Shown: piece by piece, positions 7,676 through 16,085 of the stretch | How the letters are laid out: every line of letters begins with the position of its first letter | Position numbering within the stretch: position 1 is the stretch's first letter | Source: Pseudomonas sp. FeN3W | Lineage (GTDB): Bacteria; Pseudomonadota; Gammaproteobacteria; Pseudomonadales; Pseudomonadaceae | Assembly: GCA_030263805.2 (NCBI GenBank) | Contig: CP136010.1 | Coordinates: 1,689,001 to 1,753,000 of the forward strand | DNA length: 64,000 nt | Reading direction: 5' to 3' | Notes under the pieces: generated by a model | What the model was told of the DNA's origin: nothing | Databases searched by the model: none | The model's input: only the letters and a program-made list of their open reading frames with translations | Position numbers and translations under genes: made by a program

Positions 7676-8989
7676 ATGTCCAACCTCCGTATCCTTCTGA
7701 CCGGTTCCGCTCTGGCTGTGCTGGCAGGCTGCAGCGAAACGGCCAAGCTGCCGGTGGAATCCGGATACGGCCCAAAACCGACGCTGCCAGAGCCGAACAA
7801 GACGCTCCTGCCCACGGTGCACATCGCCCCCGCCAAAGGCTGGCCGCAAGATGGCAAGCCGCAGGCGGTGAAGGGTCTGCGCGTGGCGGCGTTCGCCCGT
7901 GACCTGGACCATCCCCGCTGGCTCCATGTGCTGCCGAATGGCGATGTGCTGGTGGCGGAGTCGGACGCACCGCCCAAGCAACAGAGCCAGGGACTGCGCG
8001 GTTGGATCGCCAGCAAGATCATGGCTCGCGCTGGCTCCGGAGGCCCAAGCGCCAATCGCATCACCTTGCTGCGCGATCGTGATGGCGACGGCGTGGCGGA
8101 ACAACGCATGGTGTTTCTGGAGAATCTCAACTCCCCGTTCGGCATGGCGTTGGTAGGCAACCACTTCTACGTTGCCAACACGGATGCGCTGCTGCGCTTT
8201 CCCTATACCCACGGCACCACCCGCATCACAGCGAATGGCGAAAAGGTCGTGGACCTACCCGCTGGGCCGATCAATCACCACTGGACCAAGAACGTCATTG
8301 CCAGCCAGGACGGCAGCCGCCTGTATGTCACCAGCGGGTCCAACAGCAATGTGGCCGAGAACGGCATGCAGGCCGAAGAGAGCCGCGCAGCGATTCTCGA
8401 GGTGGATCCGCAAGCCCGGAGCATGCGCCTGTTCGCTTCAGGCCTGCGCAACCCCAACGGCCTTGCCTGGCAGCCGGACAGCGGAGCGCTATGGACCACC
8501 GTCAACGAGCGCGACGAGATCGGCAGCGATCTGGTGCCGGACTACATGACCTCGGTGCAGGACGGTGGATTCTACGGGTGGCCCTACAGCTACTTCGGCC
8601 AGCACGTCGATGAGCGCGTGCAGCCCCAGCGTCCGGATCTGGTCGAGCGCGCCCTCGTCCCGGACTATGCATTGGGCGCGCATACCGCCTCGCTAGGCCT
8701 GGCGTTCTACGAAGGCACGCTGCTACCGCAGCGCTATCGCCACGGTGCGCTCGTTGGACAGCACGGCTCCTGGAACCGCAAGCCGCGCAGTGGCTACAAG
8801 GTGGTTTTCATCCCCTTCCGCGATGGCATGCCGGACGGGCAGGCAGAGGATTTGCTCACCGGTTTCGTCAACGAGGCTGGAGAGGCAATGGGCCGCCCGG
8901 TAGGCGTCGCGGTGGACAAGACCGGGGCCGTGCTGGTGGCCGACGATGTCGGCAACGTGATCTGGCGCGTCACTCCTGATGACCGTTGA
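7676..8989 (+). CDS. PQQ-dependent sorbosone/glucose dehydrogenase-like lipoprotein
   Basis: A 437-residue protein with a lipoprotein signal (MSNLRILLTGSALAVLAGC; lipid-modified Cys at residue 19). The mature part is a six-bladed propeller of the glucose/sorbosone dehydrogenase family. Typical blade segments are DLDHPRWLHVLPNGDVLVAES, ITLLRDRDGDGVAE, GLRNPNGLAWQPDSGALWTTVNERDEIG and GQHGSWNRKPRSGYKVVF. The enzyme is predicted to oxidise an aldose or similar compound with PQQ on the periplasmic face of a membrane. The substrate is unknown. An AAGGA site precedes ATG 7676. No PQQ biosynthesis genes are in the window. Confidence 0.85.
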   Translation: MSNLRILLTGSALAVLAGCSETAKLPVESGYGPKPTLPEPNKTLLPTVHIAPAKGWPQDGKPQAVKGLRVAAFARDLDHPRWLHVLPNGDVLVAESDAPPKQQSQGLRGWIASKIMARAGSGGPSANRITLLRDRDGDGVAEQRMVFLENLNSPFGMALVGNHFYVANTDALLRFPYTHGTTRITANGEKVVDLPAGPINHHWTKNVIASQDGSRLYVTSGSNSNVAENGMQAEESRAAILEVDPQARSMRLFASGLRNPNGLAWQPDSGALWTTVNERDEIGSDLVPDYMTSVQDGGFYGWPYSYFGQHVDERVQPQRPDLVERALVPDYALGAHTASLGLAFYEGTLLPQRYRHGALVGQHGSWNRKPRSGYKVVFIPFRDGMPDGQAEDLLTGFVNEAGEAMGRPVGVAVDKTGAVLVADDVGNVIWRVTPDDR

Positions 8990-9071
8990 TACCACCGGCC
9001 GCTGATCCGTTGAACCTTGCCTGGCGCCGTATGGCCATAAAGGTACGTCCTTTCGCAACGAGGCAGTCCTC

Positions 9072-9413
9072 ATGATCAAGCGCGCTTTGTACATCTTCGC
9101 CCCTGTCGTGCTGCTCGCCGGCTGTTCAGGCAACGTGCAGAACCCGGTGGACCGCATCACCTTCCGTGACGAGCCACTGGTACGCGATGTGGAGACCGGC
9201 ATGTCTCAAGAGCAGGTACTGGCCATCGGCGGCGAGCCCTCGAAGGTCACGGCTCGCACTGTAATGCCTGGCATCTGCCACGATTACATCCTCAATCGCG
9301 ATGGCCATCAGCAACCTTATTACGTCAGTTTCGATGGCTCCGGCCGAGTGGACGGCCAGGGCTTCCTGACCTGCGATCAGCTTGAGGAAAACCAGCGCAA
9401 ACTGCATCGCTGA
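9072..9413 (+). CDS. osmE: OsmE-like osmotically inducible lipoprotein
   Basis: A 113-residue lipoprotein with a short signal and lipobox (VVLLAGC, Cys18). The mature part matches the OsmE/SmpA fold: DEPLVRDVETGMSQEQVLAIGGEP, then CHDYILNRDGHQQPYYVSFD. In Escherichia coli OsmE is an envelope lipoprotein made under osmotic and stationary-phase stress. It opens a group of likely stress genes (lysine-rich protein, 44-codon ORF, ferritin-like protein) all on the plus strand. Independent expression is likely given the 67-base gap downstream. Confidence 0.88.
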   Translation: MIKRALYIFAPVVLLAGCSGNVQNPVDRITFRDEPLVRDVETGMSQEQVLAIGGEPSKVTARTVMPGICHDYILNRDGHQQPYYVSFDGSGRVDGQGFLTCDQLEENQRKLHR

Positions 9414-9480
9414 TCACCGGACACAGGCGTGAGCACTCTTCGGGCCTGTGCATTCAATGCTCCCGCTGAAGGAGACCACC

Positions 9481-9879
9481 ATGCCTCGTGGAGAAAAAAC
9501 CAAGTACACCGACAAACAGCAACGCAAGGCCGAACACATCGAGGAAAGCTACGAGAAGCGTGGCGTCCCCGAGGAAGAGGCCGAAGCGCGTGCATGGGCG
9601 ACGGTCAACAAGCAATCCGGCGGCGGCGAACGCAAAGGGGGCTCGGGCAGGAGCAAGAGCGAGACCGCCAAGCGCGCTGAGCGCAAGGACTCAGCCCACC
9701 GCGCAGCCGATGCCCGCAAGGGCAAATCACCGAACAAGGGTTCGGCACGTGGCTCGAAGTCGACCAGCACGGCGCTTGCCGACATGACCCGCGACCAGCT
9801 CATGGAAAAGGCCCGCGAGCGGGACATTCGTGGCCGCTCGAAGATGCGCAAGAACGAATTGCTCCGGGCGTTGAGCTGA
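9481..9879 (+). CDS. Lysine-rich protein annotated in relatives as plasmid stabilization protein, Rho-N-like C-terminus
   Basis: A 132-residue, very basic and Ser/Gly-rich protein. Residues 1-45 (MPRGEKTKYTDKQQRKAEHI and after) match a conserved Pseudomonas and rhizobial stress protein often named plasmid stabilization protein without experimental basis. The middle is a disordered Lys/Ser linker. The last 35 residues (LADMTRDQLMEKARERDIRG, then KMRKNELLRAL) resemble the N-terminal helical SAP-like fold of Rho factor, which binds nucleic acid. A strong GAAGGAG site sits before ATG 9481. Role in DNA compaction or protection is a guess. Confidence 0.75.
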   Translation: MPRGEKTKYTDKQQRKAEHIEESYEKRGVPEEEAEARAWATVNKQSGGGERKGGSGRSKSETAKRAERKDSAHRAADARKGKSPNKGSARGSKSTSTALADMTRDQLMEKARERDIRGRSKMRKNELLRALS

Positions 9880-9890
9880 GAGCTGAGGGC

Positions 9891-10025
9891 ATGCCGATGA
9901 TTGACCAGCAAACCACTCCGAAAGAGGGCAACCCCAAGCGCGAGGACCCGGGCGACCCTGTGCCAATTGATGAGCCGGGCGAACCTGAGCCGGCGCCCGC
10001 ACCTCCGGACGAGCCCCACGGCTAA
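9891..10025 (+). CDS. 44-residue Pro/Glu-rich small protein
   Basis: The frame MPMIDQQTTPKEGNPKREDP continues as Pro/Glu/Asp repeats (DPGDP, DEPGEPEPAPAPPDEP) and stops at TAA 10025. A GAGGG site lies just upstream and the ORF begins 12 bases after the preceding stop codon, suggesting co-transcription. The bias to Pro, Glu and Asp indicates an unfolded acidic peptide. No family is recognised. Its acidic nature next to a strongly basic protein may be meaningful, but that is inference. Confidence 0.45.
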   Translation: MPMIDQQTTPKEGNPKREDPGDPVPIDEPGEPEPAPAPPDEPHG

Positions 10026-10103
10026 ACTTTTCGCCAGCATCCTGTTCTCAAACTGGGAACCGTGAATCACCGCGCCCGCGGTGAACCAGACCAGGAGATG
10101 GCG

Positions 10104-10637
10104 ATGAGCTACGTACAATTGAGCGATAAACAGAGCCTGCGCGAGCGGGCTCGTCAACACGTCGAGAATGGCGCCGTCACCGAGAGCTACTCGGCCGATC
10201 GAGAAGTCGTGATCAATCTGCTGAACGAAGCGCTGGCGACCGAGCTGGTTTGCTATCTGCGCTACAAGCGCCACTACTACATGGCAACAGGGCTCAAATC
10301 CAGTGCTGCCGCAGACGAGTTCCTCGAACACGCCAATGAGGAGCAGGAACACGCCGATCGGCTGGCAGAGCGCATCGTGCAACTGGGTGGCGCACCGGAT
10401 TTCAACCCCGACAGCCTGACGGAGCGCGCCCACGCGCAATATGCCGAAGGCAACGGCCTGCGCGACATGGTTTTCGAGAACCTGGTGGCCGAACGCATCG
10501 CCATCGACAGTTATCGGGAAATCGTCCAGTACATCGGCGACAAGGACCCGACCACCCGACGCATCTTCGAGGACATCCTCGCCCAGGAGGAAGAGCACGC
10601 CGACGACCTGGCTGGCTTGCTGGATGGCATGAACTAG
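10104..10637 (+). CDS. Ferritin-like/bacterioferritin family protein
   Basis: A 177-residue four-helix protein. Iron-site residues are visible in two ferritin motifs: LNEALATELVCYLRY with the following EFLEHANEEQEHADRLAERI, and IAIDSYREIV with ILAQEEEHADDLAGLL. The length equals, from memory, that of the P. aeruginosa probable bacterioferritin PA4880. ATG 10104 was chosen because AGGAG lies 6 bases before it; ATG 10098 would overlap that site. Predicted role: iron oxidation and storage, or DNA protection from peroxide, in the cytoplasm. No Met-ligand haem site can be claimed from sequence alone. Confidence 0.86.
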   Translation: MSYVQLSDKQSLRERARQHVENGAVTESYSADREVVINLLNEALATELVCYLRYKRHYYMATGLKSSAAADEFLEHANEEQEHADRLAERIVQLGGAPDFNPDSLTERAHAQYAEGNGLRDMVFENLVAERIAIDSYREIVQYIGDKDPTTRRIFEDILAQEEEHADDLAGLLDGMN

Positions 10638-10710
10638 CCTAAGACGCACATCAACGGCACCTCGCTGAATCCGCCGATACGACGTTTCCCGCCGGCGTTC
10701 AGCGAACCAT

Positions 10711-10736
10711 AAAAAAAGGCCACCCTAGGGGTGGCC
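10711..10736 (-). terminator. Intrinsic terminator after lpxC
   Basis: On the minus strand the hairpin GGCCACCC / GGGTGGCC (8-bp stem, 3-base loop) is followed by seven T residues. It ends the dcw-lpxC transcript. Confidence 0.88.
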
Positions 10737-10761
10737 TTGAATTTAGGAAGAGAGGTACAGC

Positions 10762-11673
10762 TTAGCCGGCTGCCACCGGACGCATGTAGGAGATCGGTGC
10801 GGTCTGCGGGTCATCGAAGGTCACCAGTTCCCACGCATCCTTTTGCTCCATCAGGGTGCGCAGCAAGCGGTTGTTCAACGCATGGCCGGATTTATAGCCG
10901 CGGAATTCGCCGATCAGACTGGTGCCCAGCAAGTACAGATCACCAATGGCGTCGAGAATCTTGTGTTTCACGAACTCGTCCTCGTAACGCAGGCCGTCTT
11001 CGTTGAGCACACTGGTTTCGTCCACCACGATGGCGTTCTCAACGCTGCCGCCAAGTGCCAGGTTATGCGAACGCAGGAACTCGATGTCACGCATGAACCC
11101 GAAGGTACGTGCACGACTGACTTCCTTGACGAAGGAAGTGCTCGAGAAATCCACACTGGCAGTCTGGGTGCGACCCTTGAAAACCGGATGGTCGAAATCG
11201 ATCTCGAAACTCACCTTGAAGCCGTCGAAAGGCAGGAAGGTAGCGCGCTTGTCACCCTCCTCGACCGTCACTTCACGCTTGATGCGGATGAACTTCTTGT
11301 GGGCGTCCTGCTCCTGCAGGCCGGCGGATTGAATCAGGAATACGAAAGGCCCAGCGCTGCCATCCATGATCGGCACTTCCGACGCTGAGAGTTCGACATA
11401 GGCGTTGTCGATCCCCAGGCCAGCCATTGCCGACAGCAAATGCTCCACTGTGTCGACCTTGACGTCACCGTTGACCAATGTCGTGGACATGGTGGTTTCG
11501 CCAACGTTCTCGGCCCGCGCGGGAATTTCCACAGGCGGGTTGAGGTCGGTGCGACAGAACACGATTCCGGTATCCACCGGTGCCGGTTTCAGGGTGAGAT
11601 AAACCTTCTCTCCCGAATGCAAGCCGACGCCGGTGGCGCGAATGATGTTCTTCAGGGTGCGTTGTCTGATCAT
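10762..11673 (-). CDS. lpxC: UDP-3-O-acyl-N-acetylglucosamine deacetylase
   Basis: A 303-residue zinc enzyme catalysing the committed step of lipid A synthesis in the cytoplasm. The zinc and catalytic motifs are present: VEHLLSAM (His about 79), KHKILDAIGDLYLLG (His and Asp about 237-241) and SGHALNN (His about 264). Length and start (MIRQRTLKNIIRATGVGLHS) fit the family exactly. It is the last gene of the dcw cluster, 115 bases after ftsZ, as in other pseudomonads. A TATTAT at 11729-11734 may serve as its own -10 box. Confidence 0.98.
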   Translation of the reverse strand: MIRQRTLKNIIRATGVGLHSGEKVYLTLKPAPVDTGIVFCRTDLNPPVEIPARAENVGETTMSTTLVNGDVKVDTVEHLLSAMAGLGIDNAYVELSASEVPIMDGSAGPFVFLIQSAGLQEQDAHKKFIRIKREVTVEEGDKRATFLPFDGFKVSFEIDFDHPVFKGRTQTASVDFSSTSFVKEVSRARTFGFMRDIEFLRSHNLALGGSVENAIVVDETSVLNEDGLRYEDEFVKHKILDAIGDLYLLGTSLIGEFRGYKSGHALNNRLLRTLMEQKDAWELVTFDDPQTAPISYMRPVAAG

Positions 11674-11788
11674 GGCCTTTTGCTTCGCTTTAGCACTAGT
11701 TGCGAATAGTTTTCAACAATTGGCGGCGATAATAGCAGAAGCCAACTTTGCTGAACACCAATCACAACAATACTCCTGATAACTTCAA

Positions 11789-12970
11789 TCAATCGGCCTG
11801 ACGACGCAGAAACGCAGGAATATCCAGATAATCCAGATCTTCCTGAGGGTTCAGCTTGGCTGCAGTAGCAGCTGCATGCGCCTGGTTGCGCATGACGGTC
11901 GGGCGCTCCAGGTCACGATAGTTCACGGCAGCCTGCTCCTGCTGGCGCGGGGCCGGAGCCGAGGCGGCAACGGTCTGCACGGTGTTGTCGACGACCTTGA
12001 CCGGCTTTTCATTGCGCGGACCGAGACCGGTAGCGACCACGGTGACATGCAGCTCGTCGGCCATGTCCGGATCGATCACAGCGCCAACCTTGACGGTGGC
12101 CTCATCGGAAGCGAAGGCCTCGATGATTTCGCCCACGGCAGCGTACTCGCCGAGCGAAAGGTCCAGACCAGCAGTAATGTTGACCAGAATGCCACGTGCG
12201 CCCTGCAGGTTGACGTCTTCCAGCAGTGGGTTGCGAATGGCCGCCTCGGTGGCTTCGCGCGCGCGGTTCGGGCCGGTCGCGCAACCAGTGCCCATCATCG
12301 CCATGCCCATCTCGCCCATGACGGTCTTGACGTCGGCGAAGTCGACGTTCATCAGGCCCGGACGCTGCATGATGTCGGAGATGCCACGGACCGCGCCGGC
12401 CAGTACGTCGTCAGCCTTGGCGAAAGCAGCCAGCAGGCTGGCGTCCTTGCCGAGGATGGTCAGCAGCTTCTCGTTGGGGATGGTGATCAGCGAGTCGACG
12501 CAATCGGACAGTGCACGGATGCCTTCGTCGGCCACCTGCATGCGACGACGGCCCTCGAAGGGGAACGGACGGGTGACCACGGCGACGGTAAGGATGCCCA
12601 TTTCCTTGGCTACCGAAGCGATGATCGGCGCAGCGCCGGTACCGGTGCCGCCGCCCATGCCGGTGGTGATGAACACCATGTCCGCACCTTCCAGTACTTC
12701 GGCGATGCGCTCACGATCTTCCATCGCCGCCTGGCGGCCGATGTCCGGATTGGTACCGGCACCCAGACCTTTGGTGATGGCCGAGCCGAGCTGCAGCACG
12801 GTGCGTGCTTCAACTTTCTTCAGCGCTTGGGCATCAGTGTTGGCGCAAATGAATTCGACGCCTTCGACGTTATTGCGAACCATGTGGTTCACGGCATTGC
12901 CGCCACCGCCACCGACACCGATGACCTTGATGACTGCACTTTGCGGGGTATGATCTACGAGTTCGAACAT
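11789..12970 (-). CDS. ftsZ: Cell division GTPase FtsZ
   Basis: A 393-residue tubulin homologue forming the Z-ring. The start MFELVDHTPQSAVIKVIGVG at 12970 follows a strong purine-rich site (GGAGAGAGGG). The GTP-binding tubulin signature GMGGGTGTGAAP is at about residues 104-115 and the T7 loop NVDFADVKTVM near 206-216. The conserved C-terminal peptide LDYLDIPAFLRRQAD binds FtsA and ZipA. It follows ftsA closely in the cluster. Ordinary in every respect. Confidence 0.99.
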   Translation of the reverse strand: MFELVDHTPQSAVIKVIGVGGGGGNAVNHMVRNNVEGVEFICANTDAQALKKVEARTVLQLGSAITKGLGAGTNPDIGRQAAMEDRERIAEVLEGADMVFITTGMGGGTGTGAAPIIASVAKEMGILTVAVVTRPFPFEGRRRMQVADEGIRALSDCVDSLITIPNEKLLTILGKDASLLAAFAKADDVLAGAVRGISDIMQRPGLMNVDFADVKTVMGEMGMAMMGTGCATGPNRAREATEAAIRNPLLEDVNLQGARGILVNITAGLDLSLGEYAAVGEIIEAFASDEATVKVGAVIDPDMADELHVTVVATGLGPRNEKPVKVVDNTVQTVAASAPAPRQQEQAAVNYRDLERPTVMRNQAHAAATAAKLNPQEDLDYLDIPAFLRRQAD

Positions 12971-13020
12971 TTCCCTCTCTCCTTCCAGCTTTCTAGTTTT
13001 GGTGTTACAGCGCACACTGC

Positions 13021-14268
13021 TTAAAAATTGCCCTGGATCCAGCCTTTGAGCCGGTCCAGAACAGATGTCTTTGATTCGTCGGCGAAATTGCCGAGGCCAG
13101 ACATAGGAATGCCGTCGGCCTGCTTTTGCAGTCCGTACAGCAACAGGCCCACGCCCGTTGAATAGATGGGGTTGCGTACTACGTCGCTCAGTCCCTTGAC
13201 GCTGTGCGGCACGCCCAGGCGCACCGGCATGTGAAAGATTTCCTCGGCCAGGTCGACGGCTCCTTCCATCTTCGCTGTACCGCCAGTGAGAACGATCCCG
13301 GCCGGGACCAGATCCTCATATCCGCTACGACGCAGTTCGGCCTGGATCAGGGTGAAGAGCTCGTCATAGCGCGGCTCGACCACCTCCGCCAGAGCCTGCC
13401 GCGAGAGTTCGCGCGGTGGGCGATCGCCGACGCTGGGGACCTTGATGGTCTCACCTGCACCGGCCAGCTTGGCCAACGCGCAAGCATAACGAATCTTGAT
13501 CTCTTCGGCATACTGGGTCGGCGTGCGCAACGCCATGGCGATGTCGTTGGTGACCTGGTCGCCGGCGATCGGGATAACCGCGGTATGGCGAATCGCACCC
13601 TCGGTGAAGATGCAGATATCGGTGGTGCCGCCGCCGATGTCCACCAGGCAGACACCCAGCTCCTTTTCGTCGTCGGTCAGCACGGCGTGTGCCGAGGCCA
13701 GCTGCTCGAGGATGATGTCATCCACTTCCAGCCCGCAACGACGCACGCACTTCTCGACATTCTGTGCCGCGTTAACCGCACAGGTGACCACATGGACCTT
13801 GGCCTCGAGGCGCACGCCGGACATGCCCAATGGTTCGCGCACACCTTCCTGGTTGTCGATCACATAATCCTGCGGCAGGGTGTGCAGTACGCGCTGGTCC
13901 GCCGGGATTGCCACGGCCTGGGCAGCATCGAGTACCCGCTCCAGATCCGCGGTGCTGACTTCACGGTCGCGGATCGCGACGATGCCATGGGAGTTCAGGC
14001 TGCGGATGTGATTGCCCGCCAGGCCGACGAAGGCCGAATGGATGCGGCAACCGGCCATCAGCTGAGCCTCTTCGATGGCGCGCTGGACCGACTGCACGGT
14101 GGATTCGATATTGACCACCACGCCCTTCTTCAACCCGCGCGAAGGATGGGTACCGATCCCCACGATTTCCAGCTCACCATCGGCAGTCACCTCACCCACC
14201 AGCGCCACCACCTTGGAGGTGCCGATGTCCAGGCCGACGATCATCTTGCCGCTTTGCACGCTCGACAT
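13021..14268 (-). CDS. ftsA: Cell division protein FtsA
   Basis: A 415-residue actin-like ATPase that tethers FtsZ to the membrane. Nucleotide-binding segments are clear: VGLDIGTSKVVALVGEV near the start, VCLVDIGGGTTDICIF in the middle and GIVLTGGTAKMEG later. The last residues SVLDRLKGWIQGNF form the amphipathic membrane-targeting helix. Two in-frame ATGs exist (14277 and 14268); the GAGGA site fits the second better because it directly abuts the first. It starts just after ftsQ ends and leads into ftsZ. Confidence 0.98.
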   Translation of the reverse strand: MSSVQSGKMIVGLDIGTSKVVALVGEVTADGELEIVGIGTHPSRGLKKGVVVNIESTVQSVQRAIEEAQLMAGCRIHSAFVGLAGNHIRSLNSHGIVAIRDREVSTADLERVLDAAQAVAIPADQRVLHTLPQDYVIDNQEGVREPLGMSGVRLEAKVHVVTCAVNAAQNVEKCVRRCGLEVDDIILEQLASAHAVLTDDEKELGVCLVDIGGGTTDICIFTEGAIRHTAVIPIAGDQVTNDIAMALRTPTQYAEEIKIRYACALAKLAGAGETIKVPSVGDRPPRELSRQALAEVVEPRYDELFTLIQAELRRSGYEDLVPAGIVLTGGTAKMEGAVDLAEEIFHMPVRLGVPHSVKGLSDVVRNPIYSTGVGLLLYGLQKQADGIPMSGLGNFADESKTSVLDRLKGWIQGNF

Positions 14269-14280
14269 GTGTTTCATTCC

Positions 14281-15138
14281 TCAATTCTTCGCAGCGACGG
14301 TCGTATCCGTCACAGTCGGGACCGGCTCATGCCAGGCGACGGCCAGGCCGTTCGCATAGCGCAGATCGATCCGTGCGATTTTCTCGCTTTCCTGCTCCAG
14401 CGCCTTTTGATAGATGGCGGTGAAACGACGCATTTTTTCTACAACCTGATCCCGCCCCAGCAACAACTCGACGCCCTGGTTGGTGGTCAGGAACCAGCTT
14501 CCACGCTCGCGCAGCTCCAGACGGGAAATGGAGAATCCCAGCGGACGCAGCATCTGGCTGAGCATCTGGTATTGCTGCATGACACGCTGTTGGGCCCGCT
14601 TCGGACCATATAAATGTGGCAAGTGTTCATATCGGGTCAGGTCATCCGGCGAGAAAGCCTGCCCTTTATTGTTAAGCAATGCTTCGCCCCCCCAGCGGGC
14701 AATCGGCAATTGCTCATCCAGACGCACCATCACCTGGTCCGGCCAGACGCGACGGACCTCGACATGGGCGATCCACGGCATCTGTTCCAGTTGGTGGCGC
14801 ATGCCGTTCAGATCAACCTTGAAGAAGCTCTGCTCGACGAAAGGCGCTATACGCTGCTGGACCGCCTCGCGGCTGACATAGCCCAGCTCGCCCTGCACAC
14901 TGACCTTGGCGATCGGCCGGTCGGCGTAAGGCAGCAGCCGCTCGCCCAGCTCGTAAAGCCCGACCGCCAGCCCGACCAGCAGCACTGGCCAGACGAAACG
15001 CTTCAGTCCGGCGAGGCTCGGCTTTGGCAGGCGTTGCGACAGCGGCTGCGGTTGCACCAGGCGGCTCGCACCCCGTTGCGCGGGCTTGCGCGAGGCGCGG
15101 CCGCTTGCGGGTTGCGAATGGCGCAGCGTGGCGATCAT
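14281..15138 (-). CDS. ftsQ: Cell division protein FtsQ
   Basis: A 285-residue bitopic protein. A basic cytoplasmic tail of about 45 residues precedes one membrane segment (FVWPVLLVGLAVGLYELG). The POTRA domain follows (IAKVSVQGELGYVSREAVQQ) and then the FtsQ beta domain (MPWIAHVEVRRVWPDQVMV). FtsQ joins FtsB and FtsL in the divisome. It lies 2 bases after ddlB and just before ftsA, the standard order. Confidence 0.96.
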   Translation of the reverse strand: MIATLRHSQPASGRASRKPAQRGASRLVQPQPLSQRLPKPSLAGLKRFVWPVLLVGLAVGLYELGERLLPYADRPIAKVSVQGELGYVSREAVQQRIAPFVEQSFFKVDLNGMRHQLEQMPWIAHVEVRRVWPDQVMVRLDEQLPIARWGGEALLNNKGQAFSPDDLTRYEHLPHLYGPKRAQQRVMQQYQMLSQMLRPLGFSISRLELRERGSWFLTTNQGVELLLGRDQVVEKMRRFTAIYQKALEQESEKIARIDLRYANGLAVAWHEPVPTVTDTTVAAKN

Positions 15139-15140
15139 GG

Positions 15141-16085
15141 CTAGCTCCCCGCCTCGAGGCTGTCATCGAGAATGCTCAGGACCAGTTGCTGGAAATCCAG
15201 GCCCGCGGCACGCGCCGCCATGGGCACCAGACTGTGATCGGTCATGCCCGGCACGGTATTCACTTCCAGCAGCCAGAAATCGCCGTTGCCGTCCTGCATC
15301 ACGTCGACACGAGCCCAACCGCGAATACCCACAGCTTCGCAAGCACGCGCCGACAGCGTCTTCAGTTGCTGTTCGCGTACAGCATCGAGGCCACAGGGAA
15401 TGCGGTACTGGGTATCGGAAGCCAGGTACTTGGCGTCGTAGTCGTAAAAGGTGTGCGGCGTGCCCAGGCCAATCGGTGGCAGTACCTGGCCGTGCAGCAC
15501 CGCCACGGTGAATTCCGGGCCCTGTATCCACTGCTCGACCAACACCTGCGAGTCATAGCCGCTGGCGGCACGCCAGGCATCGATCAGCTCGGCGAGCCCG
15601 CCAACCTTGGCCATGCCGATGCTCGAGCCTTCATGGGCGGGTTTGACGATCAGCGGAAAACCCAAGGTTTCTGCCGCAGCCTTGCAATCGGCTTCCGTAG
15701 CCAACACGGCGTGCTGCGGCGTCGGCAAGCCAAGGCTCTGCCAGACCTGCTTGGTGCGCAGTTTGTCCATGGCCAGAGCCGAAGCCAGAATGCCGCTGCC
15801 GGTGTAGGGAATGCCGGCGCACTCCAGCAGGCCCTGCATGCTGCCGTCTTCGCCACCACGGCCATGCAGGACGATGAAGGCTCGATCGATACGCTCGCTG
15901 CTCAGGCGTTGCAGCAGGTCATCGCCGGCATCGATGCCGAACGCATCCACACCGGCCTCCTGCAATGCGGCGAGCACTGCCGCGCCGGATTTCAGGGAAA
16001 CTTCGCGTTCGGCGCTCTTGCCCCCGAAGAGTACGGCGACACGACCAAACGCCTTGGGGTCGCGAGTCGAATGCAGGGTCGTCAT
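15141..16085 (-). CDS. ddlB: D-alanine--D-alanine ligase B
   Basis: A 314-residue ATP-grasp ligase that makes the D-Ala-D-Ala dipeptide for peptidoglycan. The N-terminal RVAVLFGGKSAEREVSLKSG and ATP-grasp segments LPLIVKPAHEGSSIGMAKV-type and the metal-binding WLLEVNTVPGMTDHSLVP near the end are intact. Start ATG 16085 overlaps the murC stop in an ATGA, showing translational coupling; a longer frame to 16175 lies wholly inside murC. Confidence 0.97.
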   Translation of the reverse strand: MTTLHSTRDPKAFGRVAVLFGGKSAEREVSLKSGAAVLAALQEAGVDAFGIDAGDDLLQRLSSERIDRAFIVLHGRGGEDGSMQGLLECAGIPYTGSGILASALAMDKLRTKQVWQSLGLPTPQHAVLATEADCKAAAETLGFPLIVKPAHEGSSIGMAKVGGLAELIDAWRAASGYDSQVLVEQWIQGPEFTVAVLHGQVLPPIGLGTPHTFYDYDAKYLASDTQYRIPCGLDAVREQQLKTLSARACEAVGIRGWARVDVMQDGNGDFWLLEVNTVPGMTDHSLVPMAARAAGLDFQQLVLSILDDSLEAGS

